Assembly: GCF_000143415.4 (NCBI RefSeq)
Contig: NW_003314294.1
Coordinates: 486,616 to 550,615 of the forward strand
Origin: Selaginella moellendorffii
Lineage: Eukaryota; Streptophyta; Lycopodiopsida; Selaginellales; Selaginellaceae
Direction of reading: 5' to 3'
Length of the DNA: 64,000 nt
Below are positions 9,529-19,983 of this stretch, piece by piece. How positions within the stretch are numbered: position 1 is the first letter of the stretch; each line of letters begins with the position of its first letter. A program made the position numbers and the translations under genes. Under the pieces are notes generated by a model that did not search any database, was not told the DNA's origin, and worked only from the letters and a program-made list of their open reading frames with translations.

Positions 9529-10483
9529 GCATCTAATACAAATAATAATAAATAATATATATTTTATATTGGGCATTAATCACTATACTCTTTGTTAAAT
9601 AGCATCTTCCTTGACTAGTTCTTGTTCAAGAGGAGCCAACTGAAGAGTATTCGCACTTGGTTTGAATCCTTCTTTGATCTCTTCAAAAGGATCAGCATTC
9701 AGTTCTTAGATTACATCAATAGTTAGAGCCCTTGTCTCAACCAGACATGCTCAGCATTGCTTTGATGTCATAGGTAAACATATAGCATTAATTTTGTCTA
9801 GGTTTACTGAAGCTTGCAATGTCATCATCCCACCCATACACATATTTGGGCATACATCATGAAAGCATTGCACATTTAGTCACGCCTCATAAAAATCAAT
9901 ATCAACTCTAATTTACTTTCCTTTCCAATAATTTAATTGGTATGATGCTTATTTATCTTCTTTAGTAAATCCAAATTTAGGCTTATAGATAGAAACAAGC
10001 TAAGTTAGTTCATTTATTGGAGTGAATCATTTAGCTGGTGAAGCCCAATCTATGAAAACTATTACTTAAAAACCTTCAACATCCATGAAATAAAGCCAAA
10101 AAGTAATAGAAAGCAAAACTTGGATCCCAATCCACTTTGAGGAAGCGGCAGCAAGAACCTCTCGGAAGTGATCGGGCAGAGAATCTAGCAGCCGTGTTCT
10201 TGACCAAAAGCTGAACTTTGGAGTGATCCTGTGCATGAGCGGCGGCGTCGTGCGATCGTTGTCACTGTCCCTGGTCTTGGTGAGAGCTCCGAGAGGGCAT
10301 TGTCCGACAACGCGGAGCTCTTCATGCTCGAGCAAGCCGCAGAAGAGCACAAAGTTGGCAACCACCGCAAGTGGAGATTGTTCCCGCTGCAGCCCTTGTA
10401 GCTCCAATCTCCGTGTCTACTCTAAATAACAGACAGCGTCATCTATGCTAGAAAAGGAACTTTGGAAAAGCTGACCAGAGTTT
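9529..10483. other. Region between lectin and minus-strand GRAS fragment, unit A
   Basis: The first ~500 bp is AT-rich and matches 49492-50050 of unit D. From 10066 to 10407 the minus strand holds a 113-codon frame that lacks an ATG and is a shortened, rearranged version of the hypothetical frame at 50059-50517 (shared segments include SPLAVVANFVLFCGLLEH and VVGQCPLGALTKTRDSDND). It appears to be a decayed copy. I see nothing else coding. Confidence 0.4.
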
Positions 10484-11203
10484 CTACTTGCTCGTCCTCC
10501 AGGCGCTCATCGCAAAGACGATACTCTCCTTCCATCCGAGCAGCAGCCAGTGCCCATCCACGCCCAGCTTGAAGTTGTTGTTTAGCTTGCTGCTGCTGCT
10601 GCACCACACGTCCTTCACCACCTCGATCGTTTCCGGTCGAACCGGCAGCAGCTCAAATCCAGCTCTTCTAGCCCTCGAGTCCCAGCTCCTGTAAGAATTT
10701 GGCCGCTCAATCCTTTCAACGCCTTCCAGAGCCACCACGTCCATGATCGCCTTTGCAATGATGTTCCCCATGAAATCATACTCCTCCGGCATGTCCTCTT
10801 GCAGGAGCAGCGTCTCGAACAGCTCCATCCTCGTGAAAAGCGTATCGAGCGCCCCCTCGAAACGTTGGATGAAGAAAGGAGAGCTCAAGTTGGAGGTGGC
10901 ATCCAACACGCACTGTATGAACAGGTCCGGCTTGAGGCTGTAAACTCTTTCGAAGAAGAGCTTCCGCGGATTATTCCCGACACTGCCATCTTCTCGCAAA
11001 TGCCGGAGGCGGAGGTTGCAATTCACGATGAGCAAGTCCTACGATGTGAATTCTCTTCGTGCCCTGGCAAACGTTGAAGATGTTGCAAGCGGCATATCGC
11101 TGGGTGACCCTGAAGGATGGGAGATTGAGCAGCCGGACGTGGACAGAGTGCCTCTCTCGGATCCCTTTCACCATGGCACTGTATACCTGTGGCCCAAACC
11201 CTG
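10484..11203 (-). pseudogene. GRAS pseudogene, truncated relative of the minus-strand GRAS at 50594-52030
   Basis: The C-terminal 183 codons (10484-11035) are open and nearly identical to the GRAS of unit D, covering the PFYRE and SAW regions (NPRKLFFERVYSLKPDLF; WLLLGWKESIVFAMSAW). At about 11038 roughly 230 bp are missing relative to 51148-51377, which removes most of the VHIID and LHR II region and shifts the frame. The LHR I part (RERHSVHVRLLNLPSFRVTQR) follows in another frame. At 11203/11204 the copy stops abruptly and NmrA-gene sequence on the opposite strand begins. The N-terminal half and start codon are absent. Confidence 0.85.
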
Positions 11204-11979
11204 CAATCTACCCAGCAGCCCCAACATTGAAATTGTGTGAGATCTTTATCCATTTCTTTCTTCCACTCCATTTCTCCGCCATAGCCAAAGCTCGCCTCGT
11301 TTGTTCTTCCTTGTCTCAGATCCCGGCTGACGTGACCCAAGGGACAAATCCACTGACAACTTCGATTGGAGACGCGGATGCGGTGATTTGCGCTACTGGA
11401 TTTCGCTACTCTCTCGATGTCCTGGCTCCCTGGAAGGTAGATTGTTTCAGGATCTCGACTGGATCAATCATACATTCTTTCTCCTCAGGTGGACTATCGA
11501 GGAACCCTAAACCTCGTGGAAGCGTGCCGCAAGAATGGGATCAAGAGATTCGTGCTCATAAGCTCCATTCTCGTGAATGGCGCCGCGTGGGGGCAGGCGC
11601 TCAATCCAGCCTATCTGGTGCTCAATGCGTTTGGTCTCACGCTCATCGCCAAGCTCCAGGCCGAGAACTATGTGAGAAGCTCTGGGATCAACTACACGAT
11701 CATCCGGCCTGGGGGCCTCTCGGAGGAGAAACCGGATGGAAACAAGAAGATCGTCATGGCAAAGCAGGCAAGGCATTGTTCTCCTCTGATTCTTTGAGAA
11801 AATTGACGATTTGATCGCAGGATACGCTCTCGTCCGGATCGATTTCGCGAGATCTTGTCGCTGACGTTGCCGTGGAGTCGATCGATTGCGACGATGCGAG
11901 CTTCAAAGTAGTGGAAATCGTGGCGGAGCCTGGCGCCCAAAAACAGAGCATCGCAGAGCTCTTTGCCCTAATTTCATAA
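11204..11979 (+). pseudogene. 5'-truncated copy of the NmrA/SDR gene (unit B)
   Basis: The sequence matches 5099-5872 almost base for base. It begins in the last part of exon 2 (LPSSPNIEI), then keeps intact exon 3 (11320-11436), exon 4 (11489-11767) and exon 5 (11821-11979), including the GC-type donor after exon 4. The transit peptide, the dinucleotide-binding loop and the start codon are gone, so it cannot encode a working Rossmann enzyme. Its survival directly upstream of the next GRAS start (59 bp) may reflect promoter elements for the GRAS gene lying inside the NmrA gene; that is inference. Confidence 0.85.
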
Positions 11980-12038
11980 TCCTGGTGGGCCGAAGAAATC
12001 TAGGGCGCGGCATTTTGATATTGTCTCTATCCCCAGCG

Positions 12039-13469
12039 ATGAGCGCCGACCTCGTCTCCAAGCTGCGCGCCGTGCTCCTCCACCACCAGGTTCGTCTCGA
12101 TCCAGTGCCGCAGCGCCAGCACGTCGAGGATCCCAACGATCCCACGCTCGCTTACATTTCCCGGATGCTTCTGGACGAGGAGGAGGAGGAGGAGGAGGAG
12201 CCGCCGCAGATGATCCAGCTCCAGGATGCCTACAAGAATCTCATCGCGGAGCTCGCCGCTCTGGTGTCTTCGCCCGGCGGCAGTGGGAATCTCATCCATC
12301 CAGACGATTCTGGAAATATTTCGGTGCCAGACGTCCACGAATCCAGGACGGGGTTCCTGAAATCGATGCTCCTGGAAGCGGCTCGAGCGGTGGCGGGGAA
12401 TCGTGGCTCCGAGGTGTACAGGATCATCAGCGAGGTGAGGAGCCTGGCATCGCCAGAGGGCAGCAGTGAAGAACGCACGGCCTTGTTCTTCGCGGATGCC
12501 TTGATTGCGCGCTTCACAGGGTTTGGGTCTCAGGTCTACAGCGCCATGGTGAAAGGGATTCGCGAGAGGCACTCGGTCCACGTCCGGCTGCTCAATCTCC
12601 CATCCTTCAGGGTCACCCAGCGATTTGCCAACGGCACCATTCTAGACTTTTGCCAAGGAGCTACGAGAATTCACATCATCGACTATGGGATCCACTATGG
12701 CTGCCAGTGGCCCCAGCTCATCCAGAGGCTCTCGCAGCGGCCAGAGGGACCGCCGGCGATGAAGATCACAGGGATCGACTTTCCTCGCGTGGACGTCAAG
12801 GAGACAGAGAGAAACCTCGTGGAGTATGCCAAGAGCTGTGGAATCTCGCTCGAGTTTGAGGTGATCACGAGCACGTCCTGGGAATTGGTCCAGCCCAAGA
12901 CTCACGTGAATGACTTGCTCATCGTCAACTGCAACCTCCGCCTCCGGCATTTGCGAGAAGATGGCAGCGTCGGCGACAATCCGCGGAAGCTCTTCTTCGA
13001 GAAGGTCTACAGCCTCAAGCCGGACCTGTTCATACAGTGCGTGTGGGATGCCGGCTCCAACTTGAGCTCCCCTTTCTTCATCCAACGTTTCGAGGGGGCT
13101 CTCGAGAGTTTCTTCACGAAGATGGACCTGTTTCAGACTCTGCTGCAAGAGGACATGCCGGAGGAGTATGATTTCATAGGGAACATCATGGCAAAGACGA
13201 TCATGAACATGGTGGCTATGGAGGGCGTTGAAAGGTTGGAGCGGCCAAATTCTTACAGGAGCTGGGATTCGAGGGCTAGACGAGCTGGATTTGAGCAGGA
13301 ACCAGTTAGGCCGACAGCGGTGGAGCTGGTTAAGGCAGCGTGGTGCAGCAGTAAGCCCAATTGCAACTTCAAGATGGGGATGGATGGGAACTGGTTGCTA
13401 CTCGGATGGAAAGAGAGGGTCCTCTATGCGATGAGCACCTGGAGGCCGCAGAACAAGCAAGCGGGCTAA
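12039..13469 (+). CDS. GRAS transcriptional regulator, LISCL-like, unit B copy
   Basis: This intronless 476-aa frame differs from the unit A copy by a small number of substitutions, for example VWDAGS against VMDASS in the PFYRE region and EQEPVRPTAVEL against EQQPVRPKAVEL near the C-terminus. The poly-glutamate run, VHIID motif (IHIIDYGIHYGCQWP) and SAW end (GWKERVLYAMSTWRP) are all present. I chose the ATG at 12039 because it aligns with the other copies; the frame is open further upstream to 11886 through the NmrA exon 5 remnant, but that part is a duplication artefact. The 3' UTR intron borders (GTAAGT ... GTGCAG) are conserved. The gene should be functional if transcribed. Confidence 0.9.
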   Translation: MSADLVSKLRAVLLHHQVRLDPVPQRQHVEDPNDPTLAYISRMLLDEEEEEEEEPPQMIQLQDAYKNLIAELAALVSSPGGSGNLIHPDDSGNISVPDVHESRTGFLKSMLLEAARAVAGNRGSEVYRIISEVRSLASPEGSSEERTALFFADALIARFTGFGSQVYSAMVKGIRERHSVHVRLLNLPSFRVTQRFANGTILDFCQGATRIHIIDYGIHYGCQWPQLIQRLSQRPEGPPAMKITGIDFPRVDVKETERNLVEYAKSCGISLEFEVITSTSWELVQPKTHVNDLLIVNCNLRLRHLREDGSVGDNPRKLFFEKVYSLKPDLFIQCVWDAGSNLSSPFFIQRFEGALESFFTKMDLFQTLLQEDMPEEYDFIGNIMAKTIMNMVAMEGVERLERPNSYRSWDSRARRAGFEQEPVRPTAVELVKAAWCSSKPNCNFKMGMDGNWLLLGWKERVLYAMSTWRPQNKQAG

Positions 13470-13933
13470 ACTGCGGTAAGTTTCTCATTTGTTCCTTCTT
13501 TAAGTTCTTTCTATTCTAGTGTATATTAACGCTGACTAGTGCAGCATCAGGGATTCTCTGATGAAGAGTGATCTAAAATCCCTGAAAGAGTGGAGCTCGG
13601 CTCGGTGGAAGAAGACCGAGTCCAGTCCAGATTCTCTCGAAATGCAAACGGGAATATGTAAAAATGATTGGTCAGGTTAGTAAATCTCAGTGTCAAACGC
13701 CTTTGAAGGAAAGGTACTGCTTGATAGTGAACCCTGTCCAAAGAGTATTCACTTTTTTCTAGTGCCATACGAAGAGAAACGCAGTCAGACAGTGAAGTAT
13801 GAAAGTGAAAAATAGTTCTAAGAAATAATTGCATTTGGCTCACTCATTCCTTGTCAATCAGTAAATCTTCTATCTGTCATTATCACACCAGAAGGGGCCC
13901 CTACATAATTAGATTCATGGCCTTGTCAGTAGA

Positions 13934-14048
13934 GCAGGAGTGTCTATCCAAGAATGGAGGGAGGTTTCTCAATTGGTGTTTAACGGGAGGCTTAACGGGA
14001 GGCGGCAAATTGAGAAACCTCCCTCCATTCTTGGATAGACACTCCTGC
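13934..14048. repeat. Perfect inverted repeat: 41-bp arms, 33-base loop
   Basis: Arm 13934-13974 (starting GCAGGAGTGTCTATCC) is the exact reverse complement of arm 14008-14048. The loop 13975-14007 contains a direct repeat of TTAACGGGAGGC. Units C and D carry only the first arm followed directly by the downstream TTTGCC sequence, so the second arm and loop are an insertion specific to unit B. Confidence 0.95.
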
Positions 14049-15936
14049 CTTTACAAGTGTCAGGATCAATGACCCGATTTACCATAGTCACAGAACAGGC
14101 AAGTAATGTTCTTTTTCTTGAGCAATAGGTTTAGTGAATTCTCATCTGGTGTTAATGATAATTCTTGATTCTTCATCAGGAGAGGGATCTAGATGAGGTA
14201 AGGAATGATATTCAACTCACACAACCACATTGGGAATGTTATATAAGGACTAGGGCTGGAAGGAAGACACTAATAAATTACTTGTTTTGTGGCTTCAAGG
14301 TTGCCCTTGAATTTGAGCAACATCCAATGTTGTTTGATGGTTTCTTGTTTTGTCAAGGGTGTTACATTTATATAAGTCTCTATATCTTGTTAATGTTAAT
14401 TTTTAACAGATGTATTTGGTTTTTTTTTTCTCTAACAAAGCATTTTACAATAAAATCAAAGCCATTCAAAAGAATATACTACAAATAAAATCAAAAACTT
14501 ACAAAGAATATCTATTTTAATATATTTTATAATTCTCTTAATCTATTTTTTTTTTTAAAAAAAAATCTTTTGGACATGATTTCAGGTAAAAATATTTATG
14601 TGAAATTTATATATTTAGATCTCAAAGCATTAGTATAATATATCAACATGATTTTATTTATAAGTTCTTCAATTTTAAATGTTGTTGAAGATGTTGTTTG
14701 TCCATCATATGCATTTCCTCCTAGAATTGTAAAATATAATTATTAATTTATAAGTCATAATAGTGATTTTATAAAAGATTTTATTTGTATGGATGACAAT
14801 ATGGAAATACCAATAATGAATTGTAAGATATGATAACTCAATTACTTGATGATAGTATCCAATAATCACATACACTATGAAGGACATACTTATGGGTACC
14901 CAATATATACAATTTCAATTAAAACAATATCTTATTTAAGGGTATATTATATTTAAAAAATTATTAATCAATAAAAATTAAAATCATGTCATTTATTTTG
15001 ATATTATATGTAACGCACCCTATCTCTTTCCCCTGAATCCAACTGGAAAAGGGGTAATTGTTTAATGAAAAAACCCTTAATAACTATTTATCCTCATTTA
15101 TCCTTTGAGGTTTCAAATATTCACAATGACAGTATATTTAAATATTATCTTATGATCACATATGTTACAAAATAAAAACCTAAATTACCAAGAAAATAAT
15201 ATTTAATATCATAAAAACATTATATAAGGCCTAAAGGCATAAATTCATAAATAATAATAGATAATAGGTATTATTTAAAGTTAAAAATTATTTAAAGGTA
15301 AAACCAGAGGAAGCTATCCAAAGTGGATAATGCCAAAAGGATTTTAATACAAATATATGGGGCTTATGAATAATAATCATGATGTGTTGAATTATAAATT
15401 GAGTATATCTAAATTGAAAACCTACTTTTTAAGTGATTGAGTAAATTTATCCTTAGGACACTTGTTAAGACATGGAAGGTCAACACTATAAGCCTATTTC
15501 ATTAAAAATATTGTCAAATATTTTGGAACTTTAAACAATTTATATTCCAATTGTGAGGCACTATATGTTTATATTTATCTTTATTTAATTTTTTTTCTTC
15601 TCATTTGACTTTTTTTGTTCTTGTTTCACTTCATTTAAATTATTTTTTTCTGTTTGAATTCATTTGGGGGTCAAAGCATGAAAGGGTGGGCCAAAAAATA
15701 GACATTTTTTAGTAGTTTACAGTGAATCTAAATTTTAATTTTTTATTAGATCCTTTATAATTTTTAAAATCTAAATAAATTTGGAATGTAATGTTGCATA
15801 TATCTACTTCAAAAAAAATTAAAAATCATTTTTTAAAATTTAGGTTTTGGCTGAACATCCTAAAAAGTCTTTTTTATGTTCTCACCCTTGACTTAGTTTT
15901 AAAACTTGGAGCTGATTTATGAATTGCACACTATAG

Positions 15937-16080
15937 ATGATTATTGACCATTTTTCAAATACACATGAATGCATAGAGGGTCTTCCATTCATGTATGATC
16001 ATGTGGTGAGTCAAATAGATAGTGTTGACAAGCCATTAGGAATCAACATTGATGTGGTTTTTGAAAGTATAGCTACTTAG
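15937..16080 (+). pseudogene. Disrupted copy of conserved spacer ORF (unit B)
   Basis: The frame begins like its unit D counterpart (MIIDHF.NTHECI) but has lost 12 bases in frame (the AKMC-type segment) and ends early in a TAG at 16078-16080 within the ESIAT segment. The remaining downstream frame to about 16203 is still recognisable (LCSAYDIKGYSVIPKSK). I do not recognise the protein. Confidence 0.4.
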
Positions 16081-17088
16081 CTATGTAGTGCATATGATAT
16101 TAAAGGCTACTCAGTGATTCCAAAAAGTAAAGTGGTTGAAATAACTTTGATTGCTTGTGAAGTGGAAGAATTGAATGGGAGATCAAAGAAGATTTTGAAT
16201 TAAATGTAAATCCTCCTCAATTAACTCCTCTTAAGCAAGAGCTTGTTAGAGAAGATGCATAAAGCATTTGGGCTATTTAATTTCTCTTGTGATTTTCTTA
16301 ACTTTGATACAAAATTATCACCACATTTTGAGTACATGGTATATGATGCAAGCCAACAACCACCACCTCATAACTCTATGCCATGTATGATATGATGATA
16401 TGAATACCATACTAATAAATCTTGGGTCATGCTTCTTATACACCAATACTCCAAATAACTAAGGATCTAATAAACTAGAGGATTTATAAAAAATTAAGGG
16501 AAAATTACAATTTTTTACCTGAAAGATTGAAAATGTATAGGAATTTTTGTAATTTAAAACTTTCAAATATATCTACAAAATGTGGTCTGCACTTTTCAAA
16601 TAGAATAATGTTGAAAGTCATCAATTTTTCTTTCTTGCACCTTAAATCTCATTTAATTTGGACCCATGTTATTTCATGAAGAAATCTAGAGCCCCAAAGC
16701 AGAGTCAGATCTTTCGTTGATGGAAGAAATCGTTCGCTGACATATCCAGGAACCTTGGGCATTGCAGCACCGAAGCACTGGGAACATGCTAGGGTTGAAG
16801 AATTCAGTGGATCTAAAATGCGCTCACTAAACCATTGCCGAATCGTGCAGAAGAACTCATGTGAAGAGTTGTCCAAATCATTGGGGGATGGACTTAAGCT
16901 GTGATACCTTCACCAGAGGAAGCTTTCTGAGATCGGAGATCGATTTTGTTTGGCATTTCAATGATCTTAGAGTGTATTTCGGTATTAAGAACCCAGACGC
17001 ATAGCATTTTATTCCACCACATAATATTTGAAAGGAACACCAGTGTGACCACTGGCAATGGAGCTTGCTACGCTTCACTTTCGGGGGC

Positions 17089-17661
17089 TTAAACTAGTGC
17101 CACCACTTTGAGTACAAGGTCTCCCAGCGCACCGGAAGTAGAAAAGGACGGAAGCTGCACAACACAATTCTTGCACTCATCGCTGACAGACAGCTTATTA
17201 CTGCCAGTGTATGGACAATCAAAGTGTATAGTGGCAACTTTGAAGCCCTTCGTATAGATGTCAAATCCACCTGTAGTCCCAGATGGAGAACCTTGCCTTC
17301 CACATGCAGCAAATGCCGGGTTGGGAGAGGTTGCTCCAGCAGCAATGGTTATCCCACCTGGTGCACTGCCATCATTGTTCTTATTTGGGTACTTATACCA
17401 CTTTCCATATGATAAGAAGGAGTTTTTCACTTCTAAGGTGTCTCGTCCCAGGTTTGTGATCTTGAAGGATACCCACTGAGGATATCCTCCCAACTTTCCA
17501 TCTGCATTACACATGTATTTGTAAGCCCAGCAATTAAACTTGAGTTACGAACCGGTGACTTGAAAGATAGAAACCGAGTCCTCTTCTCCAGCCGAAGCAG
17601 CAGAAGCTAAGCTCCCAATGGATATGCAAAGCAATGCTAGAAGGAAAGAAGAACTCGACAT
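17089..17661 (-). CDS. Secreted aegerolysin-family protein, unit B copy
   Basis: Two exons (17661-17553 and 17501-17089) join across a 51-base GT-AG intron to give 173 aa. Exon 1 encodes a signal peptide (MSSSSFLLALLCISIGSLA, then ASA before acidic residues). The rest is a single aegerolysin domain: YPQWVSFKITNLGRDTLEVK, LSYGKWYKYPNKN, ITIAAGATSPNPAFAACGRQ, SPSGTTGGFDIYTKG and IHFDCPYTGSNKLSV. The order QWV..., GKWYK, CGR, GT.G.FDIY and DCPY matches fungal and bacterial aegerolysins. That family binds specific membrane sphingolipids and sometimes pairs with MACPF proteins to form pores (family knowledge). No MACPF gene is visible here. It differs from fungal members in having a signal peptide and an intron. 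A C-terminal extension has two further cysteines (DECKNC). Confidence 0.8.
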
Positions 17662-17694
17662 GATTTCTTGCAAATTTGGATTTGGGCTTGCAAA

Positions 17695-17700
17695 TTTATA
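17695..17700 (-). promoter_or_regulatory. TATA box of unit B aegerolysin gene
   Basis: TATAAA on the minus strand lies 33 bases upstream of the ATG at 17661, in the context GAGTATAAATTTGC. If used, it places the transcript start only a few bases from the start codon. The same motif at the same spacing is kept in units C and D. Confidence 0.5.
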
Positions 17701-18129
17701 CTCCCTAAATATCACTTTTTAAACGTTCAACAATGGTTATGGAATCTAAAACAAAGCACAAAGTTCTAAAACTTGAACCATTTTTAAACAGGTTAGTGTC
17801 CTCAAAAGGTTTAGACTAAGGAACAATATGTGGCATAATTGTCAGTCCCACGTGAAAGATTGCGACGTATAACGACGTTTAGCTTTCCAACACTAGAGTA
17901 TAATTATCATAGAAGAAAATTGAAACGATAGATCGTCACCTATTTCAGCTGAATTCTTCCGTGAAATGGTCGTTGTTTAAGAAATGCAGTACCAACGGGA
18001 GCAAGAGTTCACGGCGAGATCCTCCAATTTTGCAGCAAAATCAGGAATCTGTTGCGTGCAAAAGAGATTTACGAATTCGGGGGGAGTGACGATTGTGCAG
18101 CAAGCAGCTGCACAATCCATCCATGAATT

Positions 18130-18880
18130 TGGATGGATCCATGCACATCCATGAAATTGGAAATCCAGATGTTTGGAAGACGTGGGAGCTTGCAAGAAGC
18201 AAGAGAGAGATCGCATGGGATCTGCAAGGAATCGTTTCTTGTGGAACAACATGATTGCTGCGCAGGATATGCCAAAACGGCAATCGGGAGTGAAGGAATT
18301 GCTATGGGAGACAAGAACATTGTAGCCTGGAACACAATGCTCCAGGCATACAATCAGGTCAAAGATATTGAAAAGGAAAGATAATTTGATGCAATGCCGG
18401 ATAAGTTTAGTGGACTACGATTCTTACAGCATATGCCCGGTGTGGGTATTTGATAAAAGCGAAGCTAATCTGTGATTCGATGACACTTTTTCCTGGAATT
18501 CAACGAGGCCTTTTCTAACGAAGTCCCGAGCACGCCTCATGACGTGGAATTGGCTATCTTTTAAATGCCAAAGCCGAGAGAGTTGTTTCGTCCATCGTTA
18601 GAGCATATGCCCGGAGCGGGCATACGACCAGAGCCAAGCGGATGTTCGCTGCCTTCTTGGGAAGAAAGATCTCATCGCCTGGAACACGCTGAACACGGCC
18701 TTGTCGCATTGCCAGGATCACGGCAGAGACACCATCAACGTGGCGTTTGATCCCGAGCATTCGGCGTTTGTGAGCGTTCTTGGTACTTGCGGCCAGCTTG
18801 GGCTGTTCTAGTGGGGATGGAGCTACTTTCGAAACATGCCCAATGATCACCGCCATGTGGATCTCTGCACTTGATCTGGT
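18130..18880 (+). pseudogene. Pentatricopeptide-repeat (PPR) pseudogene, unit B
   Basis: Several frames contain PPR-like pieces: QMFGRRGSLQEARE, DKNIVAWNTMLQAYNQ, IVRAYARSGH, GRKDLIAWNTLNTALSHCQ and EHSAFVSVLG.CGQLGLF. The IVAWNTM and DLIAWNTL strings are typical of plant PLS-class repeats found in organelle RNA-editing factors. The pieces are spread over different frames with stops between them (for example after VKDIEKER), so no protein can be made. Decayed copies at the same relative place in units C and D share the same breaks, so the gene was dead before the units multiplied. Confidence 0.7.
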
Positions 18881-19100
18881 CAACTAGCTGCCGAGGATCT
18901 CATATCCAGCACGTCCCGGATGGAGCCTGGCAGCAGGAGTCAAGAGGATCCACAATGAGCAGATGTGATTCATTGTTTTGTGATTCCAATGCGTGATAGG
19001 AGATAGTCAAAACGGGATCCAACGTATACATCTCTCTCCAAAAGTAGTAGTGTTTTATAATTTTACAAAAACTTACGAGCGATTTATTCTTTCCTGGAGT

Positions 19101-19301
19101 TCAGAAATCATCCTCAATGCTGATGCTTCTTGGAAAAATTAAGATATAAATATCTTTGAAATGTCCAAGGCATCTGTTCTTCACTCTTATTATCATCACG
19201 AAGGATTTTGCGCCGCCTGGCACCAGTTGCACTTTGAAAGAGAAATTTGCCGCAGGAGTGATTGTTTCCTTCAAGCTGGAATGAAACCTAAGTTTGCTCA
19301 T
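19101..19301 (-). CDS. Small conserved hypothetical ORF, 66 aa (unit B)
   Basis: The frame starts at an ATG and reads MSKLRFHSSLKETITPAANF and onward. The same frame is kept in unit C (36366-36566) and unit D (47873-48067), where a 6-base deletion leaves the frame intact. I recognise no domain. Between near-identical copies conservation is expected anyway, so coding status is doubtful. Confidence 0.2.
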   Translation of the reverse strand: MSKLRFHSSLKETITPAANFSFKVQLVPGGAKSFVMIIRVKNRCLGHFKDIYILIFPRSISIEDDF

Positions 19302-19469
19302 AAATCTAGATGTTTGTAATAATGTATTTATGGTCTTGGGTGCTTTACAAGTTGACTACAAGAATTACAAAGTTTGACTCTCAAATGATATGTAATAAAT
19401 TTTCTTTGGTAACACGTGTTTGAAGGCTTAGTGTAAACTTCGTCATTTTGATATTTTTTTATCTATACT

Positions 19470-19644
19470 TGTGAGGGCCAAGTGTATGGCTACGATGCCG
19501 TATATTAATATTAGCATAGTGGGATTTTGGTAGCCGTCGGATTGGTTTCAATCCGGACCACTCGCTCCTATATATAAACTAGGGTTTTTGGGCTAATTGA
19601 TATGCACATTTCTGTATTCCCTTTCCATATTCCAGGCACTCACA
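19470..19644 (+). repeat. 5' LTR of the unit B Ty3/gypsy element
   Basis: 175 bases begin TGTGAGGGCC and end CACTCACA, with 6-bp inverted ends. A TATATATAA core-promoter motif lies near its middle. It is followed two bases later by TGGTGGAGGTGAGGGG, a possible primer-binding site; the matching tRNA was not identified. It is nearly identical to the LTRs at 36735 and 40333. Confidence 0.9.
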
Positions 19645-19877
19645 TTGGTGGAGGTGAGGGGCACCTTTGATTGTCCCTGAGGAGTACTTGGATTTGGGAT
19701 TTTGGTTTAGATCTAGCTTTTGCATCATCTAGATCTAGTTTTTTCCATTTCCTTTCTTTTGTTCTTTCTTTTCAGTATTTTGGTTTAGATCTAGCTTTTT
19801 GCATTGTCTAGATCTACCATTTCTTTCCAGCTTTTTGTCATTTCTCTTCTTTTGCTCTTTCTTTTTCGTTCATCTTC

Positions 19878-19983
19878 ATGGCCGATCCGCAATCTCCTCC
19901 TTTGACTCTAGAGCAGCAGCCTCCTGCTCTTGGTGCCAATCCTCGCGTTCGGCCGGAGTTCTTTCGTGGGAATCCTAGGGATG
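19878..19983 (+). pseudogene. N-terminal gag fragment, cut by nested element
   Basis: The frame from the ATG at 19878 begins MADPQSPPLTLEQQPPALG and runs to RPEFFRGNPRD, where the nested element begins at 19984. The continuation resumes at 27444. Confidence 0.8.

Larger units (their letters stand above)
13470..17088. other. Unit B AT-rich spacer
   Basis: This long non-coding stretch recurs with small indels in unit C (30861-34342) and partly in unit D (42938-46055). It starts with the GRAS 3' UTR intron, then carries a palindromic insertion at 13934-14048. A frame at 14165-14488 begins with QERDLDEVRNDIQLTQPHW, is shared with unit C and matches nothing I recognise. A short relic frame lies at 15937-16080. 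From 14500 to 16600 it is very AT-rich with no clear TE ends. Confidence 0.5.

Noticed and set aside
11059..11814. 251-codon frame spanning antisense GRAS, an NmrA intron and an off-frame NmrA exon
   Set aside because: It crosses a rearrangement junction and reads intron sequence; no domain is in frame.
11886..12038. Upstream extension of the unit B GRAS protein
   Set aside because: It is NmrA exon 5 and leader sequence read in the wrong frame; the native ATG aligns at 12039 in all copies.
7362..16600. AT-rich spacers as a CRISPR or satellite array
   Set aside because: Similarity is between long single copies of each spacer, not short regularly spaced repeats, and the genome is a plant's.
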